Source of the DNA: an uncultured Bacteroidales bacterium
GTDB lineage: Bacteria; Bacteroidota; Bacteroidia; Bacteroidales; Bacteroidaceae
Direction: 5' to 3'
Length of the DNA: 64,000 nt
Assembly: GCA_902775975.1 (NCBI GenBank)
Contig: CACYOC010000001.1
Span: 1-64,000 of the forward strand
Each line of letters starts with the position of its first letter. Position 1 is the first letter of the stretch. The notes beneath the pieces are model-generated. The model was not told the DNA's origin and did no database searches. It worked only from the letters and a program-made list of their open reading frames with translations. This document shows, piece after piece, positions 51,928 through 61,249 of the stretch. The translations under genes were made by a program, and so were the position numbers.

Positions 51928-53709
51928 ATGTCAGAATTAACAAAGAACGTCCAGCCATTACAGGACTTCGACTGGGAACAGTTTGAGAATGGCACAACCG
52001 CTGGTGTAAGCAAGGAAGAGCTTGACAAGGCGTACGATGAAACGCTGAACAAGGTGAGCGAGCATCAGGTTGTTGACGGTACCGTCATCAGCGTCGACAA
52101 GAAGGAAGTAGTTGTCAACATCGGCTACAAGAGCGACGGTATCATTCCTGCCAGCGAGTTCCGCTACAACCCCGACCTGAAGGCCGGCGACACCGTTGAG
52201 GTGTATGTAGAGAACGCTGAGGACAAGAAGGGTCAGCTCGTACTGTCTCACAAGAAGGCTCGCATGTCTAAGAGCTGGGAGCGTGTCAACGCAGCCCTCG
52301 AAGCTCAGGAGGTTATCACTGGTTACATCAAGTGCCGCACGAAGGGTGGTATGATTGTCGATGTATTCGGCATCGAGGCCTTCCTGCCCGGTTCTCAGAT
52401 TGACGTTCATCCCATACGCGACTACGACCAGTTCGTCGGCAAGACGATGGAGTTCAAGATTGTGAAGATCAATCAGGAGTTCCGCAACGTAGTTGTTTCT
52501 CACAAGGCTCTCATCGAGGCCGAGCTCGAGGCTCAGAAGCAGGAGATCATCGGCAAGCTGGAGAAGGGTCAGATCCTGGAGGGTGTTGTCAAGAACATCA
52601 CCAGCTACGGTGTCTTCGTTGACCTCGGTGGTGTTGACGGACTGATTCACATCACTGACCTGTCTTGGGGTCGCGTAGATGATCCTCATAAGGTTGTTGA
52701 GCTCGACCAGAAGCTGAACGTTGTCATTCTGGACTTCGACGAGGAGAAGAAGCGCATCGCCTTGGGTCTGAAGCAGCTCACTCCGCATCCTTGGGATGCT
52801 CTGGATCCTAACCTCAAGGTGGGTGACCACGTGAAGGGTAAGGTAGTTGTCATTGCCGACTACGGTGCATTCGTAGAGATCCAGCCTGGTGTTGAGGGCC
52901 TGATTCACGTTAGCGAGATGTCATGGAGCCAGCACCTGCGCAGCGCTCAGGAGTTCCTGAAGGTTGGCGACGAGGTTGAGGCTGTCATCCTGACACTGGA
53001 CCGCGACGAGCGCAAGATGTCTCTGGGCATCAAGCAGCTGAAGGAAGATCCCTGGGAGACTATCGAGGTGAAGTACCCCGTTGGTTCCAAGCACACCGCT
53101 CGCGTTCGCAACTTCACCAACTTCGGTGTATTTGTAGAGCTGGAAGAGGGTGTCGATGGTCTGGTACACATCAGCGACCTCAGCTGGACCAAGAAGGTAA
53201 AGCATCCTTCAGAGTTCACTCAGGTAGGTGCAGAACTCGACGTCGTAGTACTGGAAATCGACAAGGAGAACCGTCGTCTGTCTCTCGGTCACAAGCAGCT
53301 CGAGGAGAATCCTTGGGATGTCTTCGAGGAGAAATATACTGTTGGTTCTATCCACGAGGGTAAGATTACTGAACTGCTCGAGAAGGGTGCCGTTGTTGCT
53401 CTCGACGAGAACGTTGAAGGCTTCGCTACTCCCAAGCACCTCCAGAAGGAGGATGGCACACAGGCCGTTCAGGGCGAGACACTGCCCTTCAAGGTGATTG
53501 AGTTCAACAAGGAGTCTAAGCGCATCATCCTCTCTCACAGCCGCACCTTCGAGGATCCACAGCGTGAAGAGAAGAAGGCCGCAGCCAAGAAGGCTCGTGC
53601 TCCCAAGAAGGACGACACGCCAAAGATTGAGAACGTCGCAGCATCGACCACACTGGGCGATCTTGACGTACTGGCTCAGTTGAAAGCCCAAATGGAAAAG
53701 GGCGAATAA
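51928..53709 (+). CDS. rpsA: 30S ribosomal protein S1
   Basis: 593 residues with six S1 domains. The repeats are plain: VVDGTVISVDKKEVVVNIGY, ITGYIKCRTKGGMIVDV, LEGVVKNITSYGVFVDLGGV, VKGKVVVIADYGAFVEI, TARVRNFTNFGVFVELEEGV and HEGKITELLEKGAVVALDEN. It binds mRNA and helps initiation. The C-terminus is Lys/Ala-rich (KKAAAKKARAPKK). Own promoter, structured leader and strong terminator, so it is a single-gene unit. Confidence 0.97.
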   Translation: MSELTKNVQPLQDFDWEQFENGTTAGVSKEELDKAYDETLNKVSEHQVVDGTVISVDKKEVVVNIGYKSDGIIPASEFRYNPDLKAGDTVEVYVENAEDKKGQLVLSHKKARMSKSWERVNAALEAQEVITGYIKCRTKGGMIVDVFGIEAFLPGSQIDVHPIRDYDQFVGKTMEFKIVKINQEFRNVVVSHKALIEAELEAQKQEIIGKLEKGQILEGVVKNITSYGVFVDLGGVDGLIHITDLSWGRVDDPHKVVELDQKLNVVILDFDEEKKRIALGLKQLTPHPWDALDPNLKVGDHVKGKVVVIADYGAFVEIQPGVEGLIHVSEMSWSQHLRSAQEFLKVGDEVEAVILTLDRDERKMSLGIKQLKEDPWETIEVKYPVGSKHTARVRNFTNFGVFVELEEGVDGLVHISDLSWTKKVKHPSEFTQVGAELDVVVLEIDKENRRLSLGHKQLEENPWDVFEEKYTVGSIHEGKITELLEKGAVVALDENVEGFATPKHLQKEDGTQAVQGETLPFKVIEFNKESKRIILSHSRTFEDPQREEKKAAAKKARAPKKDDTPKIENVAASTTLGDLDVLAQLKAQMEKGE

Positions 53710-53716
53710 AAAAATC

Positions 53717-53747
53717 GGGAGACGCTTGGTCGTCTCCCTTTTTTTTT
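53717..53747 (+). terminator. Terminator of rpsA
   Basis: GGGAGACG at 53717-53724 pairs with CGTCTCCC at 53731-53738, followed by nine T residues. Confidence 0.93.
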
Positions 53748-53748
53748 G

Positions 53749-53758
53749 TACTTTTGCA
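53749..53758 (+). promoter_or_regulatory. Promoter of carB
   Basis: TACTTTTGCA matches TAnnTTTGCA, starting right after the rpsA terminator T run and 46 bp before the carB start. Confidence 0.75.
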
Positions 53759-53804
53759 CACTGGTAGCAGAAAACTAAAAAGACAACATAAAACGAACAA
53801 GCAA

Positions 53805-56800
53805 ATGAAGAAGGTATTAGTATTAGGTTCAGGTGCCTTGAAAATCGGACAGGCAGGAGAATTTGACTACAGTGGTTCACAAGCTCTGAAAGCGTTACGC
53901 GAAGAGGGGATATCCAGTGTGTTGGTCAATCCTAACATTGCCACCATCCAAACTTCTGAGGGTATTGCCGACAAGGTGTATTTTCAGCCCGTGACGACTC
54001 ACTTCGTGACAGAGATTATCAAGAAGGAGCGTCCTGACGGTATCCTGCTGGCATTCGGCGGACAGACTGCCCTGAATTGCGGTACGGAGCTGTATCTGAA
54101 TGGCACGCTGAAGGAATATGGTGTCGAGGTGCTGGGAACCAGCGTCGAGGCTATCATGAATACGGAAGACCGTGACCTCTTCGTCAAGAAACTCGACGAG
54201 ATTCAGCTGAAGACGCCTGTGAGCCATGCCGTAGAGAACATGGAAGATGCTTTGAAGGCTGCTCACGAGATAGGCTTCCCCATTATGATCCGTTCTGCAT
54301 ACGCCTTAGGAGGTTTAGGCTCGGGCATCTGTCCTGACGAGAAAGCCTTCAAGGAACTGGCAGAGAGTGCTTTCACATTTGCTCCGCAGATTCTGGTCGA
54401 GGAGTCGCTGAAAGGCTGGAAGGAGATAGAGTTCGAGTGCATCCGCGACAAGAACGACCACTGCTTCACCGTTGCCTCGATGGAGAACTTCGACCCTCTG
54501 GGCATCCACACCGGCGAGAGTATCGTTGTTGCTCCGACTTGCTCGCTGAAGGAAGAGCAGGTGAAGATGCTGCAGGACATCACCATCCGCTGTGTACGCC
54601 ATTTAGGCATCGTCGGCGAGTGCAACATTCAGTTTGCCTTCAATGCCGAGACCAACGACTATCGCATCATCGAAATCAACGCTCGTCTGAGCCGCAGCTC
54701 GGCACTGGCTTCAAAGGCTACGGGCTATCCCCTCGCCTTCGTTGCTGCCAAGATTGCCTTGGGCTACACGCTCGACCAGATTGGCGAGATGGGCACCACC
54801 TCTTCGGCTTATGTTGCTCCGTCGCTGGACTACATGATTTGTAAGATTCCCCGTTGGGACCTCACCAAGTTTGCAGGTGTCAGCCGCCAGATAGGCTCCA
54901 GCATGAAGTCGGTAGGCGAAATCATGTCCATCGGTCGCTCGTTCGAGGAGATGATTCAGAAAGGTCTGCGCATGATTGGCCAGGGCATGCACGGTTTCGT
55001 AGGCAACGACCATACAAAGTTCGACAATCTGGACGATGCTCTGGAGAACCCCACCGACCTGCGCATCTTCGCCATTGCACAGGCTTTGGAAGAGGGTTAC
55101 ACCATCGAGCGCATCGAGCAGCTTACGAAGATTGACAAGTGGTTCCTGGAGCGTCTGAAGCATATCGTTGACCTGAAGCACGAGCTGCAGAAATACAACC
55201 AGCTGGAGGACGTTCCCGCTGCCTTGATGCTGGAGGTGAAGCAATGTGGCTTCTCTGACTTCCAGATAGCCCGCTTCGTATTGAAGCCCAAGGGCGGCAA
55301 CATGGAGAAAGAGAACCTGCAGGTGCGCCAGTGCCGCAAGCAGATGGGCATCCTGCCCAGCGTGAAGCGCATTCCTACCGTTGCCAGCGAGCACCCCGAG
55401 CTAACCAACTACCTGTACTTCACCTACACGCATACTCCCGCTTTTGCACAGCCTAACGGCAAGCCTTACGTTCCCGCTCACGACATCAACTACTATAACA
55501 ACGAGAAGTCGGTCATCGTGCTGGGTTCTGGTGCTTATCGCATCGGCTCCAGCGTAGAGTTCGACTGGTGCTCCGTGAATGCCATCAACACCGCGCGCAA
55601 GCAGGGCTACAAGAGCATCATGATCAACTACAACCCTGAGACGGTATCGACGGACTACGACATGTGCGACCGCCTGTACTTCGACGAGCTGTCGTTAGAG
55701 CGCGTGCTCGACGTCATCGACCTGGAATCGCCGCGTGGCGTCATCGTCAGCGTGGGTGGACAGATTCCCAACAACCTCGCCATGAAGCTGCACCGCCAGG
55801 GCGTTCCTGTACTCGGAACCAGTCCCGTGGATATCGACCGCGCAGAGAACCGCGACAAGTTCTCGGCTATGCTTGACAAGCTGGGCATCGACCAGCCTGC
55901 ATGGCGCGCGCTGACCTCGTTCGACGACATCAAGGAATTCGTCAGCGAAGTGGGCTATCCCGTACTCGTCCGTCCTTCCTACGTGCTCTCCGGCGCTGCC
56001 ATGAACGTCTGCTACGACGACGAGGAGCTGCACCGCTTCCTGAATATGGCTACCGAGGTGTCGAAGGAGTTCCCTGTGGTGGTATCACAGTTCATGCAGG
56101 AAACCAAGGAGATAGAGTTCGATGCCGTTGCCGACAAGGGCGAAGTCGTCGAATATGCCATCTCCGAGCACGTAGAGTATGCCGGTGTTCACTCGGGCGA
56201 TGCCACGATGATATTCCCCGCTCAGCACATCTACTTCTCTACCGTTCGTCAGATCAAGAAGATTGCCCGCAAGATTGCCAAGGAGCTGAACATCAGCGGT
56301 CCCTTCAACATCCAGTTCCTCGCCAAGAACCGCGAGGTGAAGGTCATCGAGTGCAACCTGCGTGCTTCGCGCTCCTTCCCCTTCGTCAGCAAGATTCTGA
56401 AGCGCAACTTCATCGAGACGGCTACGAAGATCATGCTCGACGTCCCCTACTCTCGCCCCGACCGCTCAGAGTTCGACATCGACCGCATCGGCGTCAAGGC
56501 CAGCCAGTTCTCGTTTGCACGTCTGCAGAATGCCGACCCCGTCCTGGGTGTTGACATGTCGTCAACGGGTGAGGTTGGCTGCTTGGGCGACGACCTGAAC
56601 GAGGCGATGCTCAACGCACTCATCGCTACGGGCTACCGTCTGCCGAAACAGGGTGGAAGCATCCTCATCTCGTCAGGTGGTGCCAAGGGCAAGGTAAGCC
56701 TCTTAGAGCCTGCCAAGGAACTGGTCAAGAAGGGCTATCAGGTCTTTGCCACCGGAGGTACCGCCAAGTTCTTCAACGACAACGGCGTACAAGCTACTCC

Positions 56801-57059
56801 CGTTGCATGGCCCGACGAAGAGGGCAAGAACAATGTGATGGACATGATTGCCAAGCACCAGTTCGACCTCATCATCAACGTGCCGAAGAACCACACCAAG
56901 CGCGAGCTGACCAACGGCTACCGCATCCGTCGTGGCGCCATCGACCACAACATTCCCCTGATGACCAACGTGCGCCTGGCAAAAGCCTTCATCGAAGCCT
57001 TCACAGCCCTCAAGCTGGAAGACATCAAGATTAAGTCTTGGCAGGAGTACAACAGCTAA
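53805..57059 (+). CDS. carB: Carbamoyl-phosphate synthase large subunit
   Basis: 1084 residues. Makes carbamoyl phosphate for pyrimidines and arginine. Two homologous halves: KKVLVLGSGALKIGQAGEFD and KSVIVLGSGAYRIGSSVEFD start the two synthetase units, each with an ATP-grasp domain (SAYALGGLGSG, RPSYVLSGAAMNV). The C-terminal MGS-like regulatory domain begins near GGAKGKVSLLEPAKELV and includes YQVFATGGTAKFF. The frame is open from 53754, but the family start and promoter favour 53805. carA is not adjacent. Confidence 0.97.
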   Translation: MKKVLVLGSGALKIGQAGEFDYSGSQALKALREEGISSVLVNPNIATIQTSEGIADKVYFQPVTTHFVTEIIKKERPDGILLAFGGQTALNCGTELYLNGTLKEYGVEVLGTSVEAIMNTEDRDLFVKKLDEIQLKTPVSHAVENMEDALKAAHEIGFPIMIRSAYALGGLGSGICPDEKAFKELAESAFTFAPQILVEESLKGWKEIEFECIRDKNDHCFTVASMENFDPLGIHTGESIVVAPTCSLKEEQVKMLQDITIRCVRHLGIVGECNIQFAFNAETNDYRIIEINARLSRSSALASKATGYPLAFVAAKIALGYTLDQIGEMGTTSSAYVAPSLDYMICKIPRWDLTKFAGVSRQIGSSMKSVGEIMSIGRSFEEMIQKGLRMIGQGMHGFVGNDHTKFDNLDDALENPTDLRIFAIAQALEEGYTIERIEQLTKIDKWFLERLKHIVDLKHELQKYNQLEDVPAALMLEVKQCGFSDFQIARFVLKPKGGNMEKENLQVRQCRKQMGILPSVKRIPTVASEHPELTNYLYFTYTHTPAFAQPNGKPYVPAHDINYYNNEKSVIVLGSGAYRIGSSVEFDWCSVNAINTARKQGYKSIMINYNPETVSTDYDMCDRLYFDELSLERVLDVIDLESPRGVIVSVGGQIPNNLAMKLHRQGVPVLGTSPVDIDRAENRDKFSAMLDKLGIDQPAWRALTSFDDIKEFVSEVGYPVLVRPSYVLSGAAMNVCYDDEELHRFLNMATEVSKEFPVVVSQFMQETKEIEFDAVADKGEVVEYAISEHVEYAGVHSGDATMIFPAQHIYFSTVRQIKKIARKIAKELNISGPFNIQFLAKNREVKVIECNLRASRSFPFVSKILKRNFIETATKIMLDVPYSRPDRSEFDIDRIGVKASQFSFARLQNADPVLGVDMSSTGEVGCLGDDLNEAMLNALIATGYRLPKQGGSILISSGGAKGKVSLLEPAKELVKKGYQVFATGGTAKFFNDNGVQATPVAWPDEEGKNNVMDMIAKHQFDLIINVPKNHTKRELTNGYRIRRGAIDHNIPLMTNVRLAKAFIEAFTALKLEDIKIKSWQEYNS

Positions 57060-57089
57060 GCGCATCGCATTAGCAATCAAAAATACCAG

Positions 57090-57127
57090 AAGGACAGTTC
57101 TCCGCAACCGCGAGGACTGTCCTTTTT
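57090..57127 (+). terminator. Terminator of carB
   Basis: AAGGACAGT at 57090-57098 pairs with ACTGTCCTT at 57115-57123, followed by TTT. Confidence 0.85.
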
Positions 57128-57161
57128 ATTTGTAAGAATAACCGAAGCTGAAAACCAAAAT

Positions 57162-57227
57162 GGCCAGTGCCGAGTGTAATAAAGGTCAGTGCCGAGCGTG
57201 ATAAAGGCCAGTGCCGAGTGAGCGCAT
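57162..57227. repeat. 22-bp tandem array B
   Basis: Three units of exactly 22 bp starting at 57162, 57184 and 57206, core GGYCAGTGCCGAGYG. No coding frame. The first of three arrays in the gap after carB. Confidence 0.88.
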
Positions 57228-57286
57228 AGGTTTCATCAACCGCAAAGACGGCTTTCAACGAGTTCGAGGATAGGCTGCAGCGACCT

Positions 57287-57373
57287 GCTGACTTAAGTCG
57301 GAAACGTTGCTGACTTAAGTCGGAAACATTGCTGACTTAAGTCGGAAACATTGCTGACTTAAGTCGGACGATT
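57287..57373. repeat. 22-bp tandem array C
   Basis: Four units at 57287, 57309, 57331 and 57353, core GCTGACTTAAGTCGGAAAC. Each contains the perfect 10-bp palindrome GACTTAAGTC. The last unit is slightly degenerate. Confidence 0.92.
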
Positions 57374-57427
57374 GACGAGAAGGCACTTCGCGGTTGACGA
57401 AATGGCACTTTGCGCTTGACATGAAAG
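57372..57427. repeat. 22-bp tandem array D
   Basis: Two units of 22 bp at 57372 and 57394 and a partial third at 57416, core TTGACGARAWGGCACTTYGC. It runs straight on from array C. 57428-57462 holds nothing I recognise. Confidence 0.8.
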
Positions 57428-57462
57428 GGGGTTGAAGTTGTTAAGAAAGGCAATTCGAGGGA

Positions 57463-57920
57463 ATGAAGGGTATCAGGGTTACGAATAAGAGAGCGTTCTA
57501 TTTCTACGAATATCAAGGTATTCCGTTACCTAAGTATTTAATAGTGAGGAAGATGTGCGTTTTCTAAAGATGTTTGACCATTCTGGCATGACAAGCAAGT
57601 CCGCATTCATCAAGGCGCGAATTTTTGGCGAGCCATTCCATGTGTTGACTTTCGACAAAAGTCTGCATGAGTATTATACCAAGTTCTTTGCTGTGCAAAG
57701 CGGCAAGGCCGAGCGGAGCGACTTCCATGCTCAATTCCGCATGGTTGGCAATAACTATAACCAAACGATAAAGGAACTAAAGTGTCATTTTTCAGAACGT
57801 AGGGCGATGGCACTTGTATGTAAGTTGGAGAAATACATGATGCAGTTAGTGCAGATTATGCATAAAGTCGTAGAACTAACAATTAGGTATGAAAATCATC
57901 GAATTGGCAAGGATAATTGA
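57463..57920 (+). pseudogene. MobA-like mobilization protein, probably 5'-damaged
   Basis: The frame 57555-57920 (GTG start) gives 121 residues, RFLKMFDHSGMTSKSAFIKA, RIFGEPFHVLTFDKS, QFRMVGNNYNQTIKELKCHF and SERRAMALVCKLEK. These match the Bacteroidetes relaxosome accessory proteins (MobA/MbpA-like) of mobilizable elements. The usual N-terminus is missing; SEED can be read just upstream in the same frame before a stop, and an ATG frame from 57463 (MKGIRVTNKRAFYFYEYQG) runs up to the same point in another frame. No relaxase gene follows. Probably a remnant of a mobile element that brought the island; an intact short protein is not excluded. Confidence 0.7.
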
Positions 57921-57993
57921 ATTTAAACACATTTTTTCGATTCAGAATTACTACTTTTTTACTTAATGAACATTGACTTTGAAATTTTTTGTG

Positions 57994-58003
57994 TAAATTT
58001 GTA
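57994..58003 (+). promoter_or_regulatory. Promoter of the XRE-SPARTA unit
   Basis: TAAATTTGTA matches TAnnTTTG, 86 bp before the XRE start, with TTTG 20 bp upstream. The intervening 58004-58089 includes GAGAGTCGTGCAAGTTAAC and no gene. Confidence 0.6.
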
Positions 58004-58089
58004 GCCAAATTCGCGATTAAACGAGAGTCGTGCAAGTTAACTTGCCGATGACCGAGCGAAAGCGAATTATCATAATTAATAGTGTACGA

Positions 58090-58299
58090 ATGGAACGTAA
58101 AAGAATAAACCGCCTAAAAGTGGTACTTGCAGAGAAGGGAATGACCAACAAACAACTGTCGGAAATCCTTGACAAAGACCCTGCGGTTATATCTAAATGG
58201 GTGACAAACGCCGCCCAACCCAATGTTGAGATGTTCATCCAGTTAGCAAAAATATTGGGTGTTAGTGTTGATGATTTGCTTTGGACAGATAGCATTTAA
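58090..58299 (+). CDS. XRE-family helix-turn-helix regulator
   Basis: 69 residues, almost only an HTH domain: INRLKVVLAEKGMTNKQLSE, DKDPAVISKWVTNAAQPNVE and QLAKILGVSVDDLLW, the standard Cro/C1 five-helix layout. The frame is open from 58030, but the upstream Met versions are unnatural; ATG at 58090 gives the family start. It lies 17 bp before the TIR-APAZ gene on the same strand, so it is probably transcribed with the defence genes and may control them. Confidence 0.88.
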   Translation: MERKRINRLKVVLAEKGMTNKQLSEILDKDPAVISKWVTNAAQPNVEMFIQLAKILGVSVDDLLWTDSI

Positions 58300-58316
58300 T
58301 AGAAGTATTTAATAAG

Positions 58317-59690
58317 ATGAAAGATCAAATATTCATAAGCCACGCTACACCTGAAGATAATGACTTCACAATATGGCTCGCTTCTCGTTTAGAGATGCGT
58401 GGTTATCTTGTATGGATTGATAAGGAGGGACTTCTCGGTGGTGAACGTTTTTGGAACACAATACAGAAAGCCATTGATTCATCTCGGAAAGTTCTGCTCG
58501 TCTATTCCAATAATATTGTTCGAGACGGATCCTTGAAATCTGGAATAGAGAATGAACTTGAATATGCAAAAAGTCTAGCAAGTTCCAAAAATGACACAGA
58601 ATTTGTCATTCCTTTACATCTAGATGATTCTGCTTATAACCTTGTGATAGGTCTTCCCAATATTAATCATATCCCATTTAATGATAACTGGGCACAAGGA
58701 TTAGCACAACTTTTTAAGAAATTGGATAAGGATGGAGTTCAATATGACCCAAACATAAGTTCAACTCTTTCTGCATGGTATGAGTCGGTATATTCAACGG
58801 ATTCAAAAATAGAGAAAAGGAAAGAATTGTATTACACTTCATGGTGGAGTGTGAAATCAATTCCGCAGACTTTTTATATGTACAAGTTTTTTAATAAAGA
58901 ACAGGCAACATCTGTAAGGCAAGCAAATCAGTTAATCCCTGTGGCACAGCTTTCGAATATTATTTCTTCATTTGACGGAGAACTGTCTTTCGATATTGTT
59001 CGAGAAGGTCAATCCTTCAAAGTTCTTCCTCAAAATATTTATTCATATCAATTAGAAGACATATTGTATGGATTTGAATCAAGTGGTTTCCCAACACATA
59101 AGGAGGTTGAGAATCATTTTAAAGACTATATCAGATATTTGATATACGAAATTCTGTATAGAAAAGGATTTCGAAAGACTGTTATATCCAATAAGCGATA
59201 TGTCTATTATTTGCCTGCATATCAGAAAAAGTTTAATTCAATTTCTTTTTTGTACAAATATTCATCACAAAAACATCCTAAAAGGAAGTCTTTAGGCGGA
59301 ATATTTAAGAATAAGGGCTATTGGCATTATGGAATATCTATTCTGCCAGTTTTAACACCCTTTGTCGGTGTTTCTGTTAAGTCACATCTAATATTTACAA
59401 AAGACGGAAGAAAAGTCATAGAAAAAGATTCTGTTCAGCATTCTTACAGAAGAAGCAAAGGGCGTAACTTTTATAACGAGCATTGGAGAGATATGCTAAT
59501 TGCATTATTGGCTTCGTTGCAGGACACAAATGGAAAAATAGAAATACCAGTAACAAAAAAAGGTGCTTGTTTGGAAATGAAACTATGGCCAGAGACTTTT
59601 TGGAGCGAATATGGCTACTTAGACCCCTCACGTTCCATGAACGAAAATGACATAGAGAACTTACCTTACGAAGAAGAGCTAATAGAATGA
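58317..59690 (+). CDS. TIR-APAZ protein of a SPARTA defence system
   Basis: 457 residues. TIR domain at about 1-140 (MKDQIFISHATPEDNDFTIW, LVWIDKEGLLGGERFW, KVLLVYSNNIV), with the likely NADase Glu at residue 80 in IENELEYAK, aligning to Glu77 of the Maribacter protein as I recall its sequence. The C-terminal APAZ domain includes SHLIFTKDGRKVIEKDSVQH and SYRRSKGRNFYNEHWRDML, close to the characterised SPARTA subunit. On activation by guide RNA and target DNA such complexes deplete NAD and stop growth of the infected cell. Stop and next start overlap (ATGA). Confidence 0.95.
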   Translation: MKDQIFISHATPEDNDFTIWLASRLEMRGYLVWIDKEGLLGGERFWNTIQKAIDSSRKVLLVYSNNIVRDGSLKSGIENELEYAKSLASSKNDTEFVIPLHLDDSAYNLVIGLPNINHIPFNDNWAQGLAQLFKKLDKDGVQYDPNISSTLSAWYESVYSTDSKIEKRKELYYTSWWSVKSIPQTFYMYKFFNKEQATSVRQANQLIPVAQLSNIISSFDGELSFDIVREGQSFKVLPQNIYSYQLEDILYGFESSGFPTHKEVENHFKDYIRYLIYEILYRKGFRKTVISNKRYVYYLPAYQKKFNSISFLYKYSSQKHPKRKSLGGIFKNKGYWHYGISILPVLTPFVGVSVKSHLIFTKDGRKVIEKDSVQHSYRRSKGRNFYNEHWRDMLIALLASLQDTNGKIEIPVTKKGACLEMKLWPETFWSEYGYLDPSRSMNENDIENLPYEEELIE

Positions 59691-61195
59691 TAGAACCTAT
59701 TATAAAATACATTGCAGAACCCAATCTAACTTTTGGGAATAATCAGAAAGCAACAGATCCAAGAGATGGCTTGATGTTGTTTGGACCTTTTGACTGTAAA
59801 AAGGTCAATGGTTGCATTACTTTAGGTATTATTGGACCTCTCTCTGCAAGAAAAGCAATGATTTCATATCTGAAAAAACTTCATAGTCCAATTCTCCCCT
59901 TGAAAGATCCTAAAAAGCACCCAATGTTTCCTGGAATAGAATCAGTTATGGGTATTTCCATTAACTTTGACAATATACAGCAAATTAACATTGATGGTAA
60001 GGAGATAGAAGAGGCATTGAAATATACAGATTCCCACATTCGTATTAATAAATTAGTAAATTTGTATGTGGAGCCTTTAGTGTCATTTGGCAAAGAAGAG
60101 GAAATGCCTGTAAATCTCTGGATGGTAGTCATTCCTGAGAGTATTTTTACATATGGAAGACCTAAGTCTAGAATAAAGAATGCAGATAACAATATTAAAA
60201 CGAAGATTTCAAAAGATTTACTTAACCCCTTGCAACAAAATCTTTTCCCTGAATTTCAAGAAGTAGATGATAAAATAAGGGAGGCATATAGTTTTGAGGT
60301 TAATTTCCATAATCAACTTAAGGCAAGGCTTTTAGGAACAAAGGTTGTAACCCAAATTGTTCGAGAGTCTAAGATCTCCAACAACGGACTTTCTGATAAA
60401 CAAATAGAAAAAGAAGAGCAAGTAAGAACAGCAAAAGCATGGAATATTGCTTCTGCAATATATTACAAGCTTGGTGGCCTCCCGTGGAAAATGGGAGAAG
60501 TACGGCAAGGGGTCTGCTATTTGGGACTTGTATATAAAAGAACAGATGAAAAAACCAGAAATGCCTGTTGTGCTGCTCAAATGTTTCTTGATTCTGGTGA
60601 TGGAATGGTGTTTAGGGGAAATGTAGGTCCGTGGTGGAATCCTACGACAAAAGAATTTCATCTTAAAAAGGAAGATGCTTATAGTATAATAAGTCAATCT
60701 TTAGAGTCATACTATAGTAGATTTCATGTATATCCCCAAGAAGTTTTTATTCATGCGAAGACTTACTTTGATGATGCAGAATGGGAAGGTTTTTCTGAAG
60801 CAACTTTTCATAAGTCAAAGATAATTGGTGTAAGAATAAGGAATCACAATACATTCAAATTGTATCGTCAGTATTCTTATTGTGTTCCACGTGGTATAGT
60901 TCTACAATATGATAATAGCAAGGCTTTTCTGTGGACAAAAGGGTATATTCCAAGATTTAAGACCCAAATAGGGTTAGAAGCACCTAACCCGATAGACGTT
61001 CAAATAACTCGTGGGGATGCAAACATTGATATAGTATGCAAAGATATTTTGAGTTTAACCAAACTTAATTATAATGCCTGCATTTATGGTGATGGATTAC
61101 CTGTGACTCTGAAATTTGCTGATTCAGTAGGTGAAATTCTAACGGCAGGTAAAGATTTAGATGCGGGGGTATTGCCTTTTAAGTTTTATATATGA
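59687..61195 (+). CDS. Short prokaryotic Argonaute (SPARTA partner)
   Basis: 502 residues, the length of short pAgos, which hold only MID and PIWI domains. Regions: GCITLGIIGPLSARKAMISY, QLKARLLGTKVVTQIVRESK (MID), WNIASAIYYKLGGLPWKMGE and VCYLGLVYKRTDEKTR (PIWI), IHAKTYFDDAEWEGF, RQYSYCVPRGIVLQYD. The catalytic tetrad of slicing Argonautes is not visible, as expected for short pAgos. It overlaps the TIR-APAZ gene by 4 bp; the two form the obligate guide-binding/effector pair. Confidence 0.95.
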   Translation: MIEPIIKYIAEPNLTFGNNQKATDPRDGLMLFGPFDCKKVNGCITLGIIGPLSARKAMISYLKKLHSPILPLKDPKKHPMFPGIESVMGISINFDNIQQINIDGKEIEEALKYTDSHIRINKLVNLYVEPLVSFGKEEEMPVNLWMVVIPESIFTYGRPKSRIKNADNNIKTKISKDLLNPLQQNLFPEFQEVDDKIREAYSFEVNFHNQLKARLLGTKVVTQIVRESKISNNGLSDKQIEKEEQVRTAKAWNIASAIYYKLGGLPWKMGEVRQGVCYLGLVYKRTDEKTRNACCAAQMFLDSGDGMVFRGNVGPWWNPTTKEFHLKKEDAYSIISQSLESYYSRFHVYPQEVFIHAKTYFDDAEWEGFSEATFHKSKIIGVRIRNHNTFKLYRQYSYCVPRGIVLQYDNSKAFLWTKGYIPRFKTQIGLEAPNPIDVQITRGDANIDIVCKDILSLTKLNYNACIYGDGLPVTLKFADSVGEILTAGKDLDAGVLPFKFYI

Positions 61196-61249
61196 TTAGG
61201 TAATGGCAAGTAATTAATGGTTCATTGACTAAAAACAAAGAAAACGTAT

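Noticed and set aside
57162-57427. CRISPR array
   Set aside because: Units are contiguous with no unique spacers, only 3-4 copies, and no cas genes are nearby.
59687-61195. Catalytically active (slicing) Argonaute
   Set aside because: Length and partner fit the short class; I could not place the DEDX tetrad in the PIWI region.
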